A stretch of DNA of 64,000 nt from an uncultured Mucilaginibacter sp. (GCA_903891475.1 CAITEP010000005.1:62001-126000), one strand, 5' to 3'. Positions 8,838-18,482 are shown, counted from the stretch's first letter. Notes: generated by a model from the sequence alone, not told the origin. Program-made: numbers and translations.

Positions 8838-9419
8838 ATGAAATCATTTGCTATTAGCGGTTCTCCAAGAGAGAACGTAGGGAAAAGAGATGCTAAGGAA
8901 TTGCGTTACCAAGGTTTGGTACCCGCAGTTCTGTACGGTGGTACTACCCAAACCCACTTTTCAGTATCCGCAGCTGATTTGAAAGCCGTAGTTTATACGC
9001 CGGTTGTTCATTTCATCGACTTAGACATTGCTGGCGTAAAATCAAAAGCAATTATCAAAGATCTTCAGTTTCATCCATTAACTGAACAATTGATACACAT
9101 CGACTTTTTATTATTAGATGATAAAAAGCCGGTAACCATTGAGATTCCAATTAAATTAACCGGAACCTCACCAGGTGTTAGAACCGGTGGTAAATTGGTT
9201 CAAAAATTGCGTAAACTACGTATCAATGCCTTACCTAAAGATCATTTAGATAATATTGAAGTAAGTATCGCGCATTTAGAAGTTGGTAAATCGGTAAAAG
9301 TAGGCGATTTGAAATTGGAGAAATTAGTAATTACCAATGCCAAGGAAGATACCATTGTTTCTGTAACTACCTCACGTGCATTACGTCAGGCTGAAAACGA
9401 AGCGGCAGGTAAAAAATAA
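8838..9419 (+). CDS. rplY: 50S ribosomal protein L25 (CTC form)
   Basis: 193 residues: the long CTC version, with an N-terminal 5S-rRNA-binding L25 domain (about 1-90; SGSPRENVGKRDAKELR, VPAVLYGG) and a C-terminal TL5-type domain (about 95-185; PIKLTGTSPGVRTGGKL). It binds 5S rRNA at the central protuberance. It sits between prs and pth, a common order in this phylum. A strong terminator follows the stop. Confidence 0.95.
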   Translation: MKSFAISGSPRENVGKRDAKELRYQGLVPAVLYGGTTQTHFSVSAADLKAVVYTPVVHFIDLDIAGVKSKAIIKDLQFHPLTEQLIHIDFLLLDDKKPVTIEIPIKLTGTSPGVRTGGKLVQKLRKLRINALPKDHLDNIEVSIAHLEVGKSVKVGDLKLEKLVITNAKEDTIVSVTTSRALRQAENEAAGKK

Positions 9420-9450
9420 TTTCGACCTTTAAACAAGGCTGATAAAATTA

Positions 9451-9490
9451 ACAGCGATGGCATAAATAAAGCCATCGCTGTTTTTTATTT
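9451..9490 (+). terminator. Intrinsic terminator after rplY
   Basis: ACAGCGATGGC pairs perfectly with GCCATCGCTGT across a 9-base loop and runs into T6. It closes the prs-rplY unit. Confidence 0.92.
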
Positions 9491-9554
9491 ATATTTATCG
9501 CGAATAGTATGCCTAAATAAATAGGCGTGCTTATTTATTAGAATTAGGTATTTT

Positions 9555-10115
9555 ATGAATTATTTAATAGCAGGTTTAGGCAATATAGGGCCAGAATATG
9601 CCGATACCCGGCATAACATTGGTTTTATGGTACTAGATGAATTGGTAAAGCAAGAAAACGTTAAGTTTTACCATATGCGCCTGGCCTATTACGCCGAGGT
9701 AAAGCATAAGGGGCGCACGCTATTTTTAATAAAGCCAACCACCTACATGAACCTGAGCGGAAAAGCGGTGAACCATTGGATGAAGGAACTTAAAATACCC
9801 GTTGAAAATGTATTGATTGTTGCCGACGAAATTGCCTTGCCATTCGGTACCCTGCGCTTAAAGCCAAAAGGTAGTGTAGCCGGGCATAATGGCTTAAAAC
9901 ATATTGAGGCTACTTTGGGGCATAATAATTATGCAAGGTTACGTTTTGGCGTTGGCGATAATTTCCCGAAAGGGCAACAGGTAAACTATGTTTTGGATGG
10001 TTTTGATAAAGAAGAACTGCCTGAACTGCCTGCATTGATTCACAGATCAATCGAAATGATAAAGGGTTTTGCTACTATAGGTACGGAGTTAACTATGACC
10101 AAATATAATAAATAG
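9555..10115 (+). CDS. pth: Peptidyl-tRNA hydrolase
   Basis: 186 residues, normal for bacterial Pth. It releases tRNA from peptidyl-tRNAs that drop off the ribosome. Key residues are present: N10 and catalytic H20 in GLGNIGPEYADTRHNIGF, the KPTTYMNLSGKAV segment, and GHNGLKHIEATLG with the substrate-binding Asn. The start lies 65 bases after the rplY terminator hairpin, so it probably has its own weak promoter. No anomaly seen. Confidence 0.96.
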   Translation: MNYLIAGLGNIGPEYADTRHNIGFMVLDELVKQENVKFYHMRLAYYAEVKHKGRTLFLIKPTTYMNLSGKAVNHWMKELKIPVENVLIVADEIALPFGTLRLKPKGSVAGHNGLKHIEATLGHNNYARLRFGVGDNFPKGQQVNYVLDGFDKEELPELPALIHRSIEMIKGFATIGTELTMTKYNK

Positions 10116-10266
10116 GGTAAAACTCCACCCACACACGCTTTAGCATTTAACAAGCATCAATTTATTTGTTAAAATATGTTAAAGAATCTCTCTTCTTTGT
10201 AACACCTGCCAACTATATCTGTCATATCTTTTGGATATGACAAAAACAGCTACTTATCACCATCTA

Positions 10267-12729
10267 ATGAAAATATTTTTATCATTCATTTTCTGTCTTT
10301 CAATTTGCTTTATCGCGAAAGCGCAAATAGTTCCAAAACCACTTACTATTAAAGGAATAGCAATTGATTCGGTTACTAAGACACCTGTAGGTTATTTAAC
10401 AGTTGCCCTAACCGATGCCGTAACCAAACAATCGGTAAAAAGGATGCTCACGAAGGACAATGGCAGTTTCGAACTTACCTCAGTTGCCGGAAAGCCTTAT
10501 AACCTGATACTGGTATTTGTTGGGTATACCACCAAAACAATACCCATTAAAGAAACCGATGTTGATTTAAATTTGGGGACCATATTGGTTGCACCTTCAA
10601 AAAATCAATTAAAAGAAGTTTCGGTTACGGCTATAAGGCCAATAATGAAGCAGGAAGTAGATAGGATAAGCTACGACGTACAAGCGGACCCAGAAAGTGT
10701 TGCCATAACCGCTTTGGATATGATGCGTAAAGTGCCATTACTATCTGTAGATGCGAATGATAATATAAAATTAAAAGGTAGCGGGAATTATAAAATACTA
10801 ATAAACGGTAAAGAATCGGCCTTGGTAGCCAAAAATCCATCGGATGTATTAAAGGCAATGCCGGCCACCAATATCGAAAAGATAGAGGTAATTACCACCC
10901 CACCAGCAAAGTATGATGCCGAGGGTTTGTCGGGAATTATCAACATCATTACCAAAAAGAATGCTGATCAGGGTTATACTGCTAACTTAAATGCACGCTA
11001 TAATACTGTTTGGGGTCCTGGATTAAATATCAATGGCAATGCAAAACAAGGGAAACTAGGATTGACTTTTTACGCTGGCGGAAATCCACACAATTCCTCC
11101 ACTACTGGTTTTGGCAACACACAGAATTTTTTTAATACCCAAAATATCGATCAAACAGGTACTAATTCTAACAATTTCAGCAATAGATATGGCGAGGTAG
11201 AGCTTAGTTATGAAATTGATAGCTTAAACCTGTTAACCGGTTCGTTAGAAGCGTATAAAGGGAATAATAACCAAAGTAGCGATGAATATTCAATAACAAA
11301 TAATTATGACGGAACAATAGCCCAAAAATTCAACCAGGCTACAAGTGGTTATAATAATTGGCAAGGTATAGATGCATCGCTGAACTATCAAATTGGATTC
11401 AAAAAAAACAAAGATCAGTTGTTAACACTCTCGTATAAATATAGTTATTCGCCATTTACTCAATTAAGCGATAATACGTATACAAATAGGCTAAACTACC
11501 CAGCAATTGACCAACCGGATTTTAAGCAATATAATGATGCCGGCAGTAAGGAGCATACCATGCAAATTGATTATGCCCAACCGTTTAAAAAAATCACCCT
11601 TGAATTAGGAGGAAAAGTAATTTTAAGAAATAACTATAGCTACTTTGATCGTTCCGATTTTGATGAAGCTTTAAATGCCTACATTGTAAATTCAAACTAC
11701 ACCAATAATTTTAACTATCATCAGGATGTTTATAGTTTATACAATTCGTATCAGCTTAAGCTAGAAAAATGGACCGCCAAAGCAGGATTACGAATAGAAC
11801 ATACCAATATCGACGCGAACTTTACTTTGGCAAATATACCCCTGAAAGAGGGCTATAATAATATTGTTCCGTCAATCTCCATCCAGCGCTCGTTTAAATC
11901 GAGCAGTTTCAATTTAGGTTTTACCCAACGGATTCAAAGACCTGCCATTTACCAGCTAAACCCCTTTGTTGATAATTCGAACCCTAAATTTATAAGTACA
12001 GGTAACCCAAATTTAAAACCCGAATTGAATAATAGTTTCGAGTTTACCTATAGTAATTTTGCTAAAAATTCATTTACTGCAGGTTTAAGCTATCAGTTTT
12101 CAAATAACGCCATTCAAAATGTAACCTATTTTGACAGAAGGCAATTGGCTGATAAAACCTATGATACCATAACAACTACTACCTACCAAAATTTGGGTAG
12201 TAACCGTTCCTTAGGGATAAATGTAAATACCAATATTGCAGTTACCAAAAGCTTTACCATCGGCCTTAACGGTCAAGTATCTGAAATTTGGTTAAAAGGC
12301 ACTTATAATGGTCAGCTTTACGAAAACTCCGGCTTTAGTGGAAATGCTTTTGCCAACCTTGGGTATAAATTTAATGATAGTTACAGGGCAAGTATTGATG
12401 CCGGTTTTTTTAGTGGCGATGTAAACCTTCAAGGACATTCAAGTAATTTTATTTATAATTCATACGTAATAACCCGAACTTTTTTAAATAAAAAGGCTTC
12501 TATCTCATTAGTGGCAAATAATCCCGAGTCGAAGTTTCATAAGTTCGAAACAAGTACCACAACACCACAATTTTACCAATACTCGTATAACGAGAATCCG
12601 TATAGAACATTTGCTGTTAGGTTTAGCTATAAAATTGGAAAACTGAACGGCGAGATTAAGAAAAATCAACATGGTATCAGCAATGATGATACCAAGGGCG
12701 GAGGCAAAAGTTCGGGAGGAGGTGGTTAA
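10267..12729 (+). CDS. Outer-membrane beta-barrel protein with carboxypeptidase-like and plug domains
   Basis: 820 residues from the chosen ATG. This start places a clean signal peptide (MKIFLSFIFCLSICFIAKAQ) at the N-terminus; an ATG 30 bases upstream and a TTG are alternatives. A CarboxypepD_reg-like beta domain (about 20-95; VGYLTVALTDA, LVFVGYTTKTIPI) is followed by a plug-like segment (LKGSGNYKILINGKES, NIEKIEVITTPPAKYDAEG, SGIINIITKK). The large barrel is of the outer-membrane beta-barrel family 3, with NLKPELNNSFEFTYSN. The tail ends in a glycine/serine-rich stretch (GGGKSSGGGG). No SusD partner is nearby, so the substrate is unknown. Confidence 0.88.
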   Translation: MKIFLSFIFCLSICFIAKAQIVPKPLTIKGIAIDSVTKTPVGYLTVALTDAVTKQSVKRMLTKDNGSFELTSVAGKPYNLILVFVGYTTKTIPIKETDVDLNLGTILVAPSKNQLKEVSVTAIRPIMKQEVDRISYDVQADPESVAITALDMMRKVPLLSVDANDNIKLKGSGNYKILINGKESALVAKNPSDVLKAMPATNIEKIEVITTPPAKYDAEGLSGIINIITKKNADQGYTANLNARYNTVWGPGLNINGNAKQGKLGLTFYAGGNPHNSSTTGFGNTQNFFNTQNIDQTGTNSNNFSNRYGEVELSYEIDSLNLLTGSLEAYKGNNNQSSDEYSITNNYDGTIAQKFNQATSGYNNWQGIDASLNYQIGFKKNKDQLLTLSYKYSYSPFTQLSDNTYTNRLNYPAIDQPDFKQYNDAGSKEHTMQIDYAQPFKKITLELGGKVILRNNYSYFDRSDFDEALNAYIVNSNYTNNFNYHQDVYSLYNSYQLKLEKWTAKAGLRIEHTNIDANFTLANIPLKEGYNNIVPSISIQRSFKSSSFNLGFTQRIQRPAIYQLNPFVDNSNPKFISTGNPNLKPELNNSFEFTYSNFAKNSFTAGLSYQFSNNAIQNVTYFDRRQLADKTYDTITTTTYQNLGSNRSLGINVNTNIAVTKSFTIGLNGQVSEIWLKGTYNGQLYENSGFSGNAFANLGYKFNDSYRASIDAGFFSGDVNLQGHSSNFIYNSYVITRTFLNKKASISLVANNPESKFHKFETSTTTPQFYQYSYNENPYRTFAVRFSYKIGKLNGEIKKNQHGISNDDTKGGGKSSGGGG

Positions 12730-12783
12730 TTACTTTCTATTTCATAATTAGAATTTTAAAGGTAAAAAACCTATTTTCGCCCA

Positions 12784-13128
12784 ATGAAAGTTTACGGCAT
12801 AACCAACTGTAATACAGTAAAAAAAGCGCTTGATTGGCTAAAAGATCATCAGGTAGCTTATGAATTTCATGATTTTAAAAAGCTTGGCATTGGCGAAGAA
12901 AAATTGAAGGAATGGGATCAAAAAGCAGGCTATGAGAAATTTATGAACAAGCAAGGGCTTACCTATAAACAATTAGAGCCAGCTGTAAAGGAAGGCATTA
13001 AAACCAAAGCCGACGCTTTAGCACTATTGCAACAAAAAACCAGCATGATTAAGCGGCCTGTTATTGAAACCGACAATTTTTTGTTTTTTGGTTTTGATGA
13101 AGAAGTATATAAAAAGCTTTTCAAGTAG
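12784..13128 (+). CDS. ArsC/Spx-family thioredoxin-fold protein (YffB-like)
   Basis: 114 residues with the ArsC/Spx fold. The N-terminus KVYGITNCNTVKKALDWL has one active-site cysteine at C9 and no CxxC partner, and the C-terminal IKRPVIE supplies the conserved arginine. That pattern fits the YffB-like subgroup, thought to be glutathione- or thiol-dependent reductases, rather than true arsenate reductase. No ars genes are near. It starts only 54 bases after the barrel gene and may be read from the same message. Confidence 0.85.
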   Translation: MKVYGITNCNTVKKALDWLKDHQVAYEFHDFKKLGIGEEKLKEWDQKAGYEKFMNKQGLTYKQLEPAVKEGIKTKADALALLQQKTSMIKRPVIETDNFLFFGFDEEVYKKLFK

Positions 13129-13200
13129 CAGCATGCACTAAAATACCCTTGAATTATAAAAATAACTCACTGATCTTAAATATTATAACTATCTATTAAC

Positions 13201-15198
13201 ATGAAATTTAAACTGCTTACAAGCATTATGCTTGTTTTTTGGGGAATTACAAATTTGGCTTTCGGCCAACAAAATCAGGCACCAACTCCAAATACTACTC
13301 AGGCTAGTGTTTATGATTACCACGAAACATTTGGCCCCATGTTTTACCAAAAAAATGGCAACGAATACAGAGCCGCCAATGGTGAACCCGGACCGAAATA
13401 TTGGCAAAACCGTGCAGATTACCAGCTGGCAGCCAAATTAATTGATTCTACAAACCAAATCATTGGGTCAGAGGTTTTAACTTATACCAATAATAGTCCG
13501 CAAAAGCTTGGTTTTTTGTGGATGAACCTGGAGCAAAATTTGTTTAAAAAAGATTCAAGAGGTACAGCTATTGTTCCTACAAGTGGTAGCCGTAACTGGG
13601 GACGTGGACAAGCTTTTGATGCTGGTTATAAAATTAAATCAGTTCAATTGGTAGATGATAAAGGAACCCTAGCCGATTTAAAGTTTTTGATTTCGGATAC
13701 CAGAATGCAGCTATTTTTACCTGCGCCACTAGCTTCTGAAGGTGGTAAAGTAAAAATTAAGATTGAATACTCATTTATTTCACCTACCTATGGTAGCGAC
13801 CGTATGGGTATACAGGATACCAAAAATGGAAAGATTTTTCAGGTGGCTCAATGGTATCCGCGCATGTGCGTGTATGATGATGTTTACGGATGGAACACCA
13901 TTCCATACACCGGGCCAGCCGAATTTTATTTGGAATATGGCGATTTTGATGTGAGTATAACCGCACCTGCTAACCATATTGTACTGGCATCCGGCGAGTT
14001 GTTAAACCCTCAGGATGTTTATACACCAACTCAAATAAAACGCTGGTCGGATGCTGCCAATAGCGAAACTACCGTAATTATACGTTCGGCTTCTGAAGTT
14101 ACCGACCCGGCCTCAAGACCTGCAGGTAAAAAGGAACTTACCTGGCATTTCAAAATAAAAAACGCGCGTGATGCGGCTTGGTCGTCATCCGCAGCATTTA
14201 TAGTTGATGCCGCAAAGATGGATTTGCCGAGTGGTAAAAAATCAATCGCCATTTCTGCCTATCCTGTTGAGAGCGATGGGGAGAATGCTTGGGGACGTTC
14301 TACAGAATATGTTAAAAAATCCATTGAATATAATTCGGCTAAGTGGTTTGAATATCCCTATCCCGCTGCTACCGCAACCGCTGGTATTGTAAACGGGATG
14401 GAATACCCTGGTATTGTATTCTGTGGTGTAAAGGCAAAAAAAGGTTCACTTTGGGCCGTTAATGACCATGAATTTGGCCATACTTGGTTCCCGATGATTG
14501 TTGGCTCTAACGAGCGTTTATATGGTTGGATGGACGAAGGTTTTAATACCTTTATCAATACGCTATCAACAGCTGATTTTAATAATGGCGAATATAAGAA
14601 CAAAAATAAACGCGACTTAAATGAAACAAGTAAATATATTTCAGGTCCTGATTTGGAGCCAATAATGAGCCAGCCAGCCAATTTAAAAGAGAAAAATACA
14701 GGTACATTACTTTATTTTAAACCTGCTATTGGCTTAACCCTATTAAGAGAGCAAATTTTAGGCCCGGAAAGGTTCGACTTCGCTTTTAAAACTTATATAG
14801 CCAATTGGGCCTTCAAACACCCTACCCCTGATGACTTTTTCAGAACGATGGAAAACGCGAGTGGCGAAAGCTTGCAATGGTTTTGGAGAGGTTGGTTTTT
14901 AAATAACTGGCGGTCGGATGTGGCTGTTTCCGGGGTAAAATATATAGATGATGATCCATCAAAAGGGGCATTGATTACTATTGATAATCTTGAAAAAATG
15001 GCATTGCCTGTAATTCTTGAAATAAAAACCGTAAGTGGCAAATTAGAAAGAATAAATCTTCCTGTTGAGATTTGGGAACGCAATGCTTCCTGGACGTTTA
15101 AATACCCATCTACCGAAGAAATACAATCAGTTACCTACGACCCTGATAAGGTATTACCCGACTATAATTCAGATAACAATATTTGGACAAAGAAATAA
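13201..15198 (+). CDS. Secreted M1-family zinc metallopeptidase
   Basis: 665 residues with a signal peptide (about 1-22, ending TNLAFGQ). The M1 zinc site is complete: H423-E424-F-G-H427 in DHEFGHTW, and the third ligand E446 in WMDEGFNTF lies 18 residues further, the expected spacing. An upstream GMEYPG corresponds to the exopeptidase GxMEN loop in altered form. The family cleaves N-terminal residues from peptides; export suggests use of external or periplasmic peptides. A bidirectional terminator separates it from the convergent gene downstream. Confidence 0.93.
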   Translation: MKFKLLTSIMLVFWGITNLAFGQQNQAPTPNTTQASVYDYHETFGPMFYQKNGNEYRAANGEPGPKYWQNRADYQLAAKLIDSTNQIIGSEVLTYTNNSPQKLGFLWMNLEQNLFKKDSRGTAIVPTSGSRNWGRGQAFDAGYKIKSVQLVDDKGTLADLKFLISDTRMQLFLPAPLASEGGKVKIKIEYSFISPTYGSDRMGIQDTKNGKIFQVAQWYPRMCVYDDVYGWNTIPYTGPAEFYLEYGDFDVSITAPANHIVLASGELLNPQDVYTPTQIKRWSDAANSETTVIIRSASEVTDPASRPAGKKELTWHFKIKNARDAAWSSSAAFIVDAAKMDLPSGKKSIAISAYPVESDGENAWGRSTEYVKKSIEYNSAKWFEYPYPAATATAGIVNGMEYPGIVFCGVKAKKGSLWAVNDHEFGHTWFPMIVGSNERLYGWMDEGFNTFINTLSTADFNNGEYKNKNKRDLNETSKYISGPDLEPIMSQPANLKEKNTGTLLYFKPAIGLTLLREQILGPERFDFAFKTYIANWAFKHPTPDDFFRTMENASGESLQWFWRGWFLNNWRSDVAVSGVKYIDDDPSKGALITIDNLEKMALPVILEIKTVSGKLERINLPVEIWERNASWTFKYPSTEEIQSVTYDPDKVLPDYNSDNNIWTKK

Positions 15199-15237
15199 AA
15201 TTTATTCATTAAACCCTGTATAGGAGGGTTCTAGCAT

Positions 15238-15272
15238 AAAAAAGGGGGCAATTATTTTGCCTCCTTTTTTGC
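15238..15272. terminator. Bidirectional terminator
   Basis: AAAGGGGGCA pairs with TGCCTCCTTT (one G-T) across a short loop, with A-rich and T-rich flanks. It serves both the M1 peptidase gene and the convergent small gene on the minus strand. Confidence 0.85.
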
Positions 15273-15285
15273 TTTGGGTAGTTGC

Positions 15286-15582
15286 TTATGCTTTTTTAGC
15301 GGCTGGTTTTGCTGCAGGCTTGGCAGCAGGTTTAGCTGCTGGGGTCGCCTTTGGTGGTGTGGTAGTTGGCTTTCCGGTAGCTGCAGCTTGCGAAGTTTTG
15401 TAACGCATATCCGGCTTGCCGTCTTTACGTAAAACGGGTTTGTTTTCTTTATAACGTTTGTCGGGTTTGCCATCCTTGGTTAGGTGCTGGGTTGGCTTTG
15501 TTTGCAATGGTGCAGCATTTAACTGAGTTAATGTGCATAGGCTAATTGCCCCTGCAATACATAAGGCTAATAATTTTCTCAT
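15286..15582 (-). CDS. Small secreted repeat protein with KPDxRYK repeats and a PAAK tail
   Basis: 98 residues. A signal peptide (about 1-23, cleavage after LNA) is followed by two copies of a lysine-rich peptide, KDGKPDKRYKENK and KDGKPDMRYKTS. The tail is low-complexity and alanine/lysine/proline-rich with repeated PAAK. It is strongly basic. I know no function; similar short PDMRYK-repeat proteins are, as I recall, frequent in Sphingobacteriaceae. It could bind nucleic acid, glycan or the cell surface. The phased repeat array lies 114-225 bases upstream of its start and may control it. Confidence 0.7.
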   Translation of the reverse strand: MRKLLALCIAGAISLCTLTQLNAAPLQTKPTQHLTKDGKPDKRYKENKPVLRKDGKPDMRYKTSQAAATGKPTTTPPKATPAAKPAAKPAAKPAAKKA

Positions 15583-15695
15583 AAAATGGTTTTTTAATTT
15601 ATCCTTCCAAAATAGAAACTTGCTTGCAAATTATCAAGTGCTAATTTTAAATATGTACCAATAATTTCCTCAAAATGCCTGAAAATAAATCTCCG

Positions 15696-15806
15696 AAACT
15701 ATAATTTGACCTACCTAAACTATCATTAAATAATAAAAAACTATAATTGAAACCGTTGAAATTATAATCAAAGCCTATCAAACTGGTGCGAAACTATAAT
15801 TTTGAT
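15696..15806. repeat. Six-box array with 21-bp phasing (AAACTATAATT)
   Basis: The box AAACTATAATT or a close variant starts at 15696, 15717, 15738, 15759 and, truncated to AAACT, at 15780: exactly 21 bases apart. A sixth full copy starts at 15791, 11 bases (one helical turn) later. The ten bases between boxes are unrelated. Boxes spaced by two helical turns lie on one face of DNA, as in binding arrays of dimeric or oligomeric regulators. The array is in a 490-base gap between the minus-strand 98-residue gene and the plus-strand 46-residue gene; nothing else is recognisable in that gap. Confidence 0.75.
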
Positions 15807-16072
15807 TGTACGTTTATTGGGTAAATTGGTTGATTAGGTTAGATTAAGCTAATTGATGCGTTGTTTTATTTATACAATTGTTGGATGGTTAAATTGTGTT
15901 ATTGTTGATGACTTTTTTGGGAAGATTGAATATTAGTTTTAAGTTTTTATTTTTTGGATTAATCCTTATCAAAATAAAACAGTCATAATTAAAAACAACG
16001 CCAGATTATTATTGTTGTAATGGATAGTAAAGTGGATAAATAGTTTACTCCGCTACTATTAATTTTTGTATT

Positions 16073-16213
16073 ATGAAAAGGAAGACAATAATATTCGCGT
16101 TTATGTTGGCTGTTATGGCATCGGTAACATCGGGTTGTTATGCTACCTATGCACAAAGGCATGGTCGCGAAAGGCATGAAGATCACGATGACCATGATCG
16201 TAGAGATCATTGA
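16073..16213 (+). CDS. Small histidine/aspartate-rich putative lipoprotein (46 aa)
   Basis: 46 codons, ATG to TGA. The N-terminus MKRKTIIFAFMLAVMASVTSGC looks like a lipoprotein signal with the lipidated cysteine at 22. The rest, ending RHGRERHEDHDDHDRRDH, is very rich in H, D and R and could bind divalent metal ions. A good terminator starts 37 bases after the stop, which supports a real short transcription unit. No homologue is recognised. Confidence is moderate because of size. Confidence 0.6.
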   Translation: MKRKTIIFAFMLAVMASVTSGCYATYAQRHGRERHEDHDDHDRRDH

Positions 16214-16249
16214 TAAAATTGGAATTTGGTTAGGTTTATAATTAGGTTG

Positions 16250-16284
16250 AAGGGGAAGCGGCTTTTTACTGCTCCCCTTTTTTA
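16250..16284 (+). terminator. Terminator after the 46-aa gene
   Basis: AAGGGG-a-AGC pairs with GCT-CCCCTT around a T-rich loop, followed by T6. Confidence 0.8.
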
Positions 16285-16424
16285 TTGCTTGATTTTTAAA
16301 AACAAAGTATTATTTGATTGTAACATCGACGTTAATAAACAAAGTAATATAAAAAATAAATTATTGATAATCAATTAAATAGTATTTGCAGATACCCCCC
16401 GAATTTTATTTGTAATAATTGTTT

Positions 16425-16672
16425 TACTTTCAAGCGGAACATTTTTACCTAACATTGCGTTGAAATAGCTAATTGCAGGGAATACATGGTTTAGTAACCA
16501 AGGTTATGTAAGTCCAGTTTAAAATTGTTTAAGCTTGATGAGTTGCTTTTACAAAATTTACGAGTTGGCTGTTTCAAAGCTTTGCATGTGTACCCTACAC
16601 TACCTTTTATTCTCAAACAATAAACAAATAAACACAACAAAGCGCGGGCTACCTAAGGGTGGCCCGTTTTTA
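16425..16672 (+). ncRNA. Candidate structured small RNA with strong terminator
   Basis: No open frame fits this stretch, yet it ends in a perfect intrinsic terminator: CGGGCTACC and GGTGGCCCG (one G-T), loop TAAG, then T4 at 16645-16670. Upstream, GGGAATACATG (about 16478) can pair with CATGTGTACCC (about 16586) at ten of eleven positions, enclosing about 100 bases that contain a smaller hairpin, TAAC-CAAG-GTTA. This is compatible with a 150-200-nt RNA. It lacks tmRNA, SRP and RNase P core motifs. A 6S-like RNA is possible but unproven. Confidence 0.35.
16645..16672 (+). terminator. Intrinsic terminator without an upstream protein gene
   Basis: A 9-bp stem with a TAAG loop and a T-tract, over 430 bases past the nearest upstream gene end and on the opposite strand to the next gene. 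It also faces the porin gene's 3' end and might serve it in reverse, but the T-tract is on the plus strand. Confidence 0.8.
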
Positions 16673-16772
16673 TTTTGTGTTGTAGGTTAGTTTTTTAAAC
16701 TGCTTTTTTTTAATGATAGGTATTAATATGATTGTTAATTTACTTAAAAGGTATTTAAACAATATTGGCTAT

Positions 16773-18047
16773 TTAAAAATAGGAAGAAATGCCAAAGCTT
16801 ATACCTTTTGTGGTGCCCAAATTTGCGCCGATGGTGTTTCCGGTAATGTCTCTGGTGGTTTGAAAACGGTAATTAATGCGAAGTACTGTTTGCGAACTTG
16901 GTCTGAAACTGATGGCTGGCATCAAACTTTTAGTATCGTTATATTGCCGTAATCCTGTTGAGGTAAACTTATCGGCGTTCCAGGTTACATATTCACTACG
17001 CAGGGCAAAGTTTAAGCTCGCATCTTTCCAATCAAAAAGTCTGCCTCGGTATATAGGTTGTACTATATCTATAAAACCACCATATTGCTTATGGGCGTAT
17101 TGTGGGGTGTAATTAGGTGGTAAATCAACCAAAACCCATGCCCATTCAAAAATTATATTAGTTTTGGTTTTTGGTAAGGTATTGCTGTAGTTTATATCAA
17201 AAACGCGAACATTTCTCTTATCATCAACAACCGCCCCTTCTACCTGCCAAGTATTGTACACGCCACCCATGTACGAGATGCCTAGCTCTCCTCCAACTTC
17301 TCGGGCAAGGGAAAGCTTAGCAGTAACAAGTGGTTGCCCACTAGCACTAGCGCTTAAGCGCGATAGGTTGCTTTTAGCGCCTGGTAAATACGTTTTTCCG
17401 AGGCTATTATCAATTATGGAATCATCAAAGCCGCCCGTTAAATATAGTTCATAACCAAACATCCACTGGTTTTTAAACTGTTTACCATAAATGCCAAAAC
17501 CTGGGTTGTTCCAAGTATCGGGCAGTAATTGGGTCATGGCTATCGGACGGTCGGTAAATTCATATTTTGGGCCATCGTGGTTTTGGTTAAAAGCACCTAT
17601 GGGGTTTAAAATAAGGCCTCCTCTTAGAGTTAGCATTTGGTTAAACTCAATATCAATGGCCGCATATTCTAACCCAAATTCAGATCCGTTTTTTGCCTCA
17701 GTTGCCTCGCCCATAGGGTCATTCTCGTATTCAATTTCTGATAGGAATTTTATATGTGGCGCAATGCTCGATGCGGTAAACAGACTAAAACGCCTGAATT
17801 GAAACTGGTGGCCAAGCGTAATGCCCGAAGTACCTACATATTGGTAATTTGCCTCGAAATAGCCCCCAATTGAAACCGGCAATTTACCAAGTTTTAAAAA
17901 TGGGCGGTCGAATAATACATCTCTAGCCGGCTTTTTTTTTGTGGTATCTGCATTTGTTTTAGGTTTTAGCAAACTGCTATCCACCTGCGAAAAGGAATAT
18001 TGGCTACTCAGCAACAATATAAAGCTTATTTGTACAATGGTTTTCAT
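16773..18047 (-). CDS. OprO/OprP-like outer-membrane porin
   Basis: 424 residues. The signal peptide is about 1-20 (SFILLLSSQYSFSQ). The body alternates short amphipathic strands typical of a 16-strand porin, with RRFSLFTASSIAPHIKFLSEIEYE and LTLRGGLILNPIGAFNQNHDGP, and ends in an aromatic residue (ISSYF) as outer-membrane barrels do. Phosphate- or anion-selective porins are the nearest family; the solute is unknown. It is last in a three-gene operon, with its start overlapping the Rieske gene stop by four bases. That coupling ties it to the redox lipoproteins upstream. Confidence 0.8.
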   Translation of the reverse strand: MKTIVQISFILLLSSQYSFSQVDSSLLKPKTNADTTKKKPARDVLFDRPFLKLGKLPVSIGGYFEANYQYVGTSGITLGHQFQFRRFSLFTASSIAPHIKFLSEIEYENDPMGEATEAKNGSEFGLEYAAIDIEFNQMLTLRGGLILNPIGAFNQNHDGPKYEFTDRPIAMTQLLPDTWNNPGFGIYGKQFKNQWMFGYELYLTGGFDDSIIDNSLGKTYLPGAKSNLSRLSASASGQPLVTAKLSLAREVGGELGISYMGGVYNTWQVEGAVVDDKRNVRVFDINYSNTLPKTKTNIIFEWAWVLVDLPPNYTPQYAHKQYGGFIDIVQPIYRGRLFDWKDASLNFALRSEYVTWNADKFTSTGLRQYNDTKSLMPAISFRPSSQTVLRINYRFQTTRDITGNTIGANLGTTKGISFGISSYF

Positions 18048-18478
18048 TTTAGTAATGATATATATAGTTGGTTATTTTGTATGATGATTGGGAAAGTTCT
18101 TAAGGCAGTTTCGGCCGGACCAGTTTTTACCTCGCCTGAGTTTGAAAACTGGCTACCATGTGCAGGGCATTCCAGTCTATCACCAAATACCTGTAATTGA
18201 GCACCTTGGTGGGTACAATACATGTACACTGCGGTATATTCTGTGGCCGATTTTCGGAATACGCAAATAGGGTATTTAAGCCTGGCGTTTTCAACCACTA
18301 CATAATTTTTATAGCTATTTTGTGCTTCTCGAAATGCGGCTTCGGGCAAAACCAAATTTGTATCAATAATGGTAGCGTCTACTATTTTGGTACTTGCGCA
18401 TCCTGACAATAGGGTATTGCCAATTAAACCGCCAAGACAAGCAAAGCCGCAGGTTTTTATAAATGTTTTTCTTTCCAT
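18044..18478 (-). CDS. Rieske [2Fe-2S] lipoprotein
   Basis: 144 residues. The N-terminus carries a lipoprotein signal with C27 in LLSGC, so it is likely membrane-anchored in the periplasm. The Rieske cluster site is complete: C88-T-H90 in YCTHQGAQL and C104-P-A-H107 in CPAHGSQF. It lies four bases after the stop of the di-heme gene and overlaps the porin gene by four, so the three are one operon. It probably passes electrons to or from the di-heme protein. It is much shorter than a bc1 Rieske subunit and has no cytochrome b partner here. Confidence 0.9.
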   Translation of the reverse strand: MERKTFIKTCGFACLGGLIGNTLLSGCASTKIVDATIIDTNLVLPEAAFREAQNSYKNYVVVENARLKYPICVFRKSATEYTAVYMYCTHQGAQLQVFGDRLECPAHGSQFSNSGEVKTGPAETALRTFPIIIQNNQLYISLLK

Positions 18479-18482
18479 TTCC

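Noticed and set aside
12784..13128. Arsenate reductase
   Set aside because: It has a single active-site cysteine and no ars neighbours; a YffB/Spx-like role fits better.
15696..15806. CRISPR array
   Set aside because: The repeated part is only about 11 bases and the spacers 10 bases, far below CRISPR size, and no cas gene is in the window.
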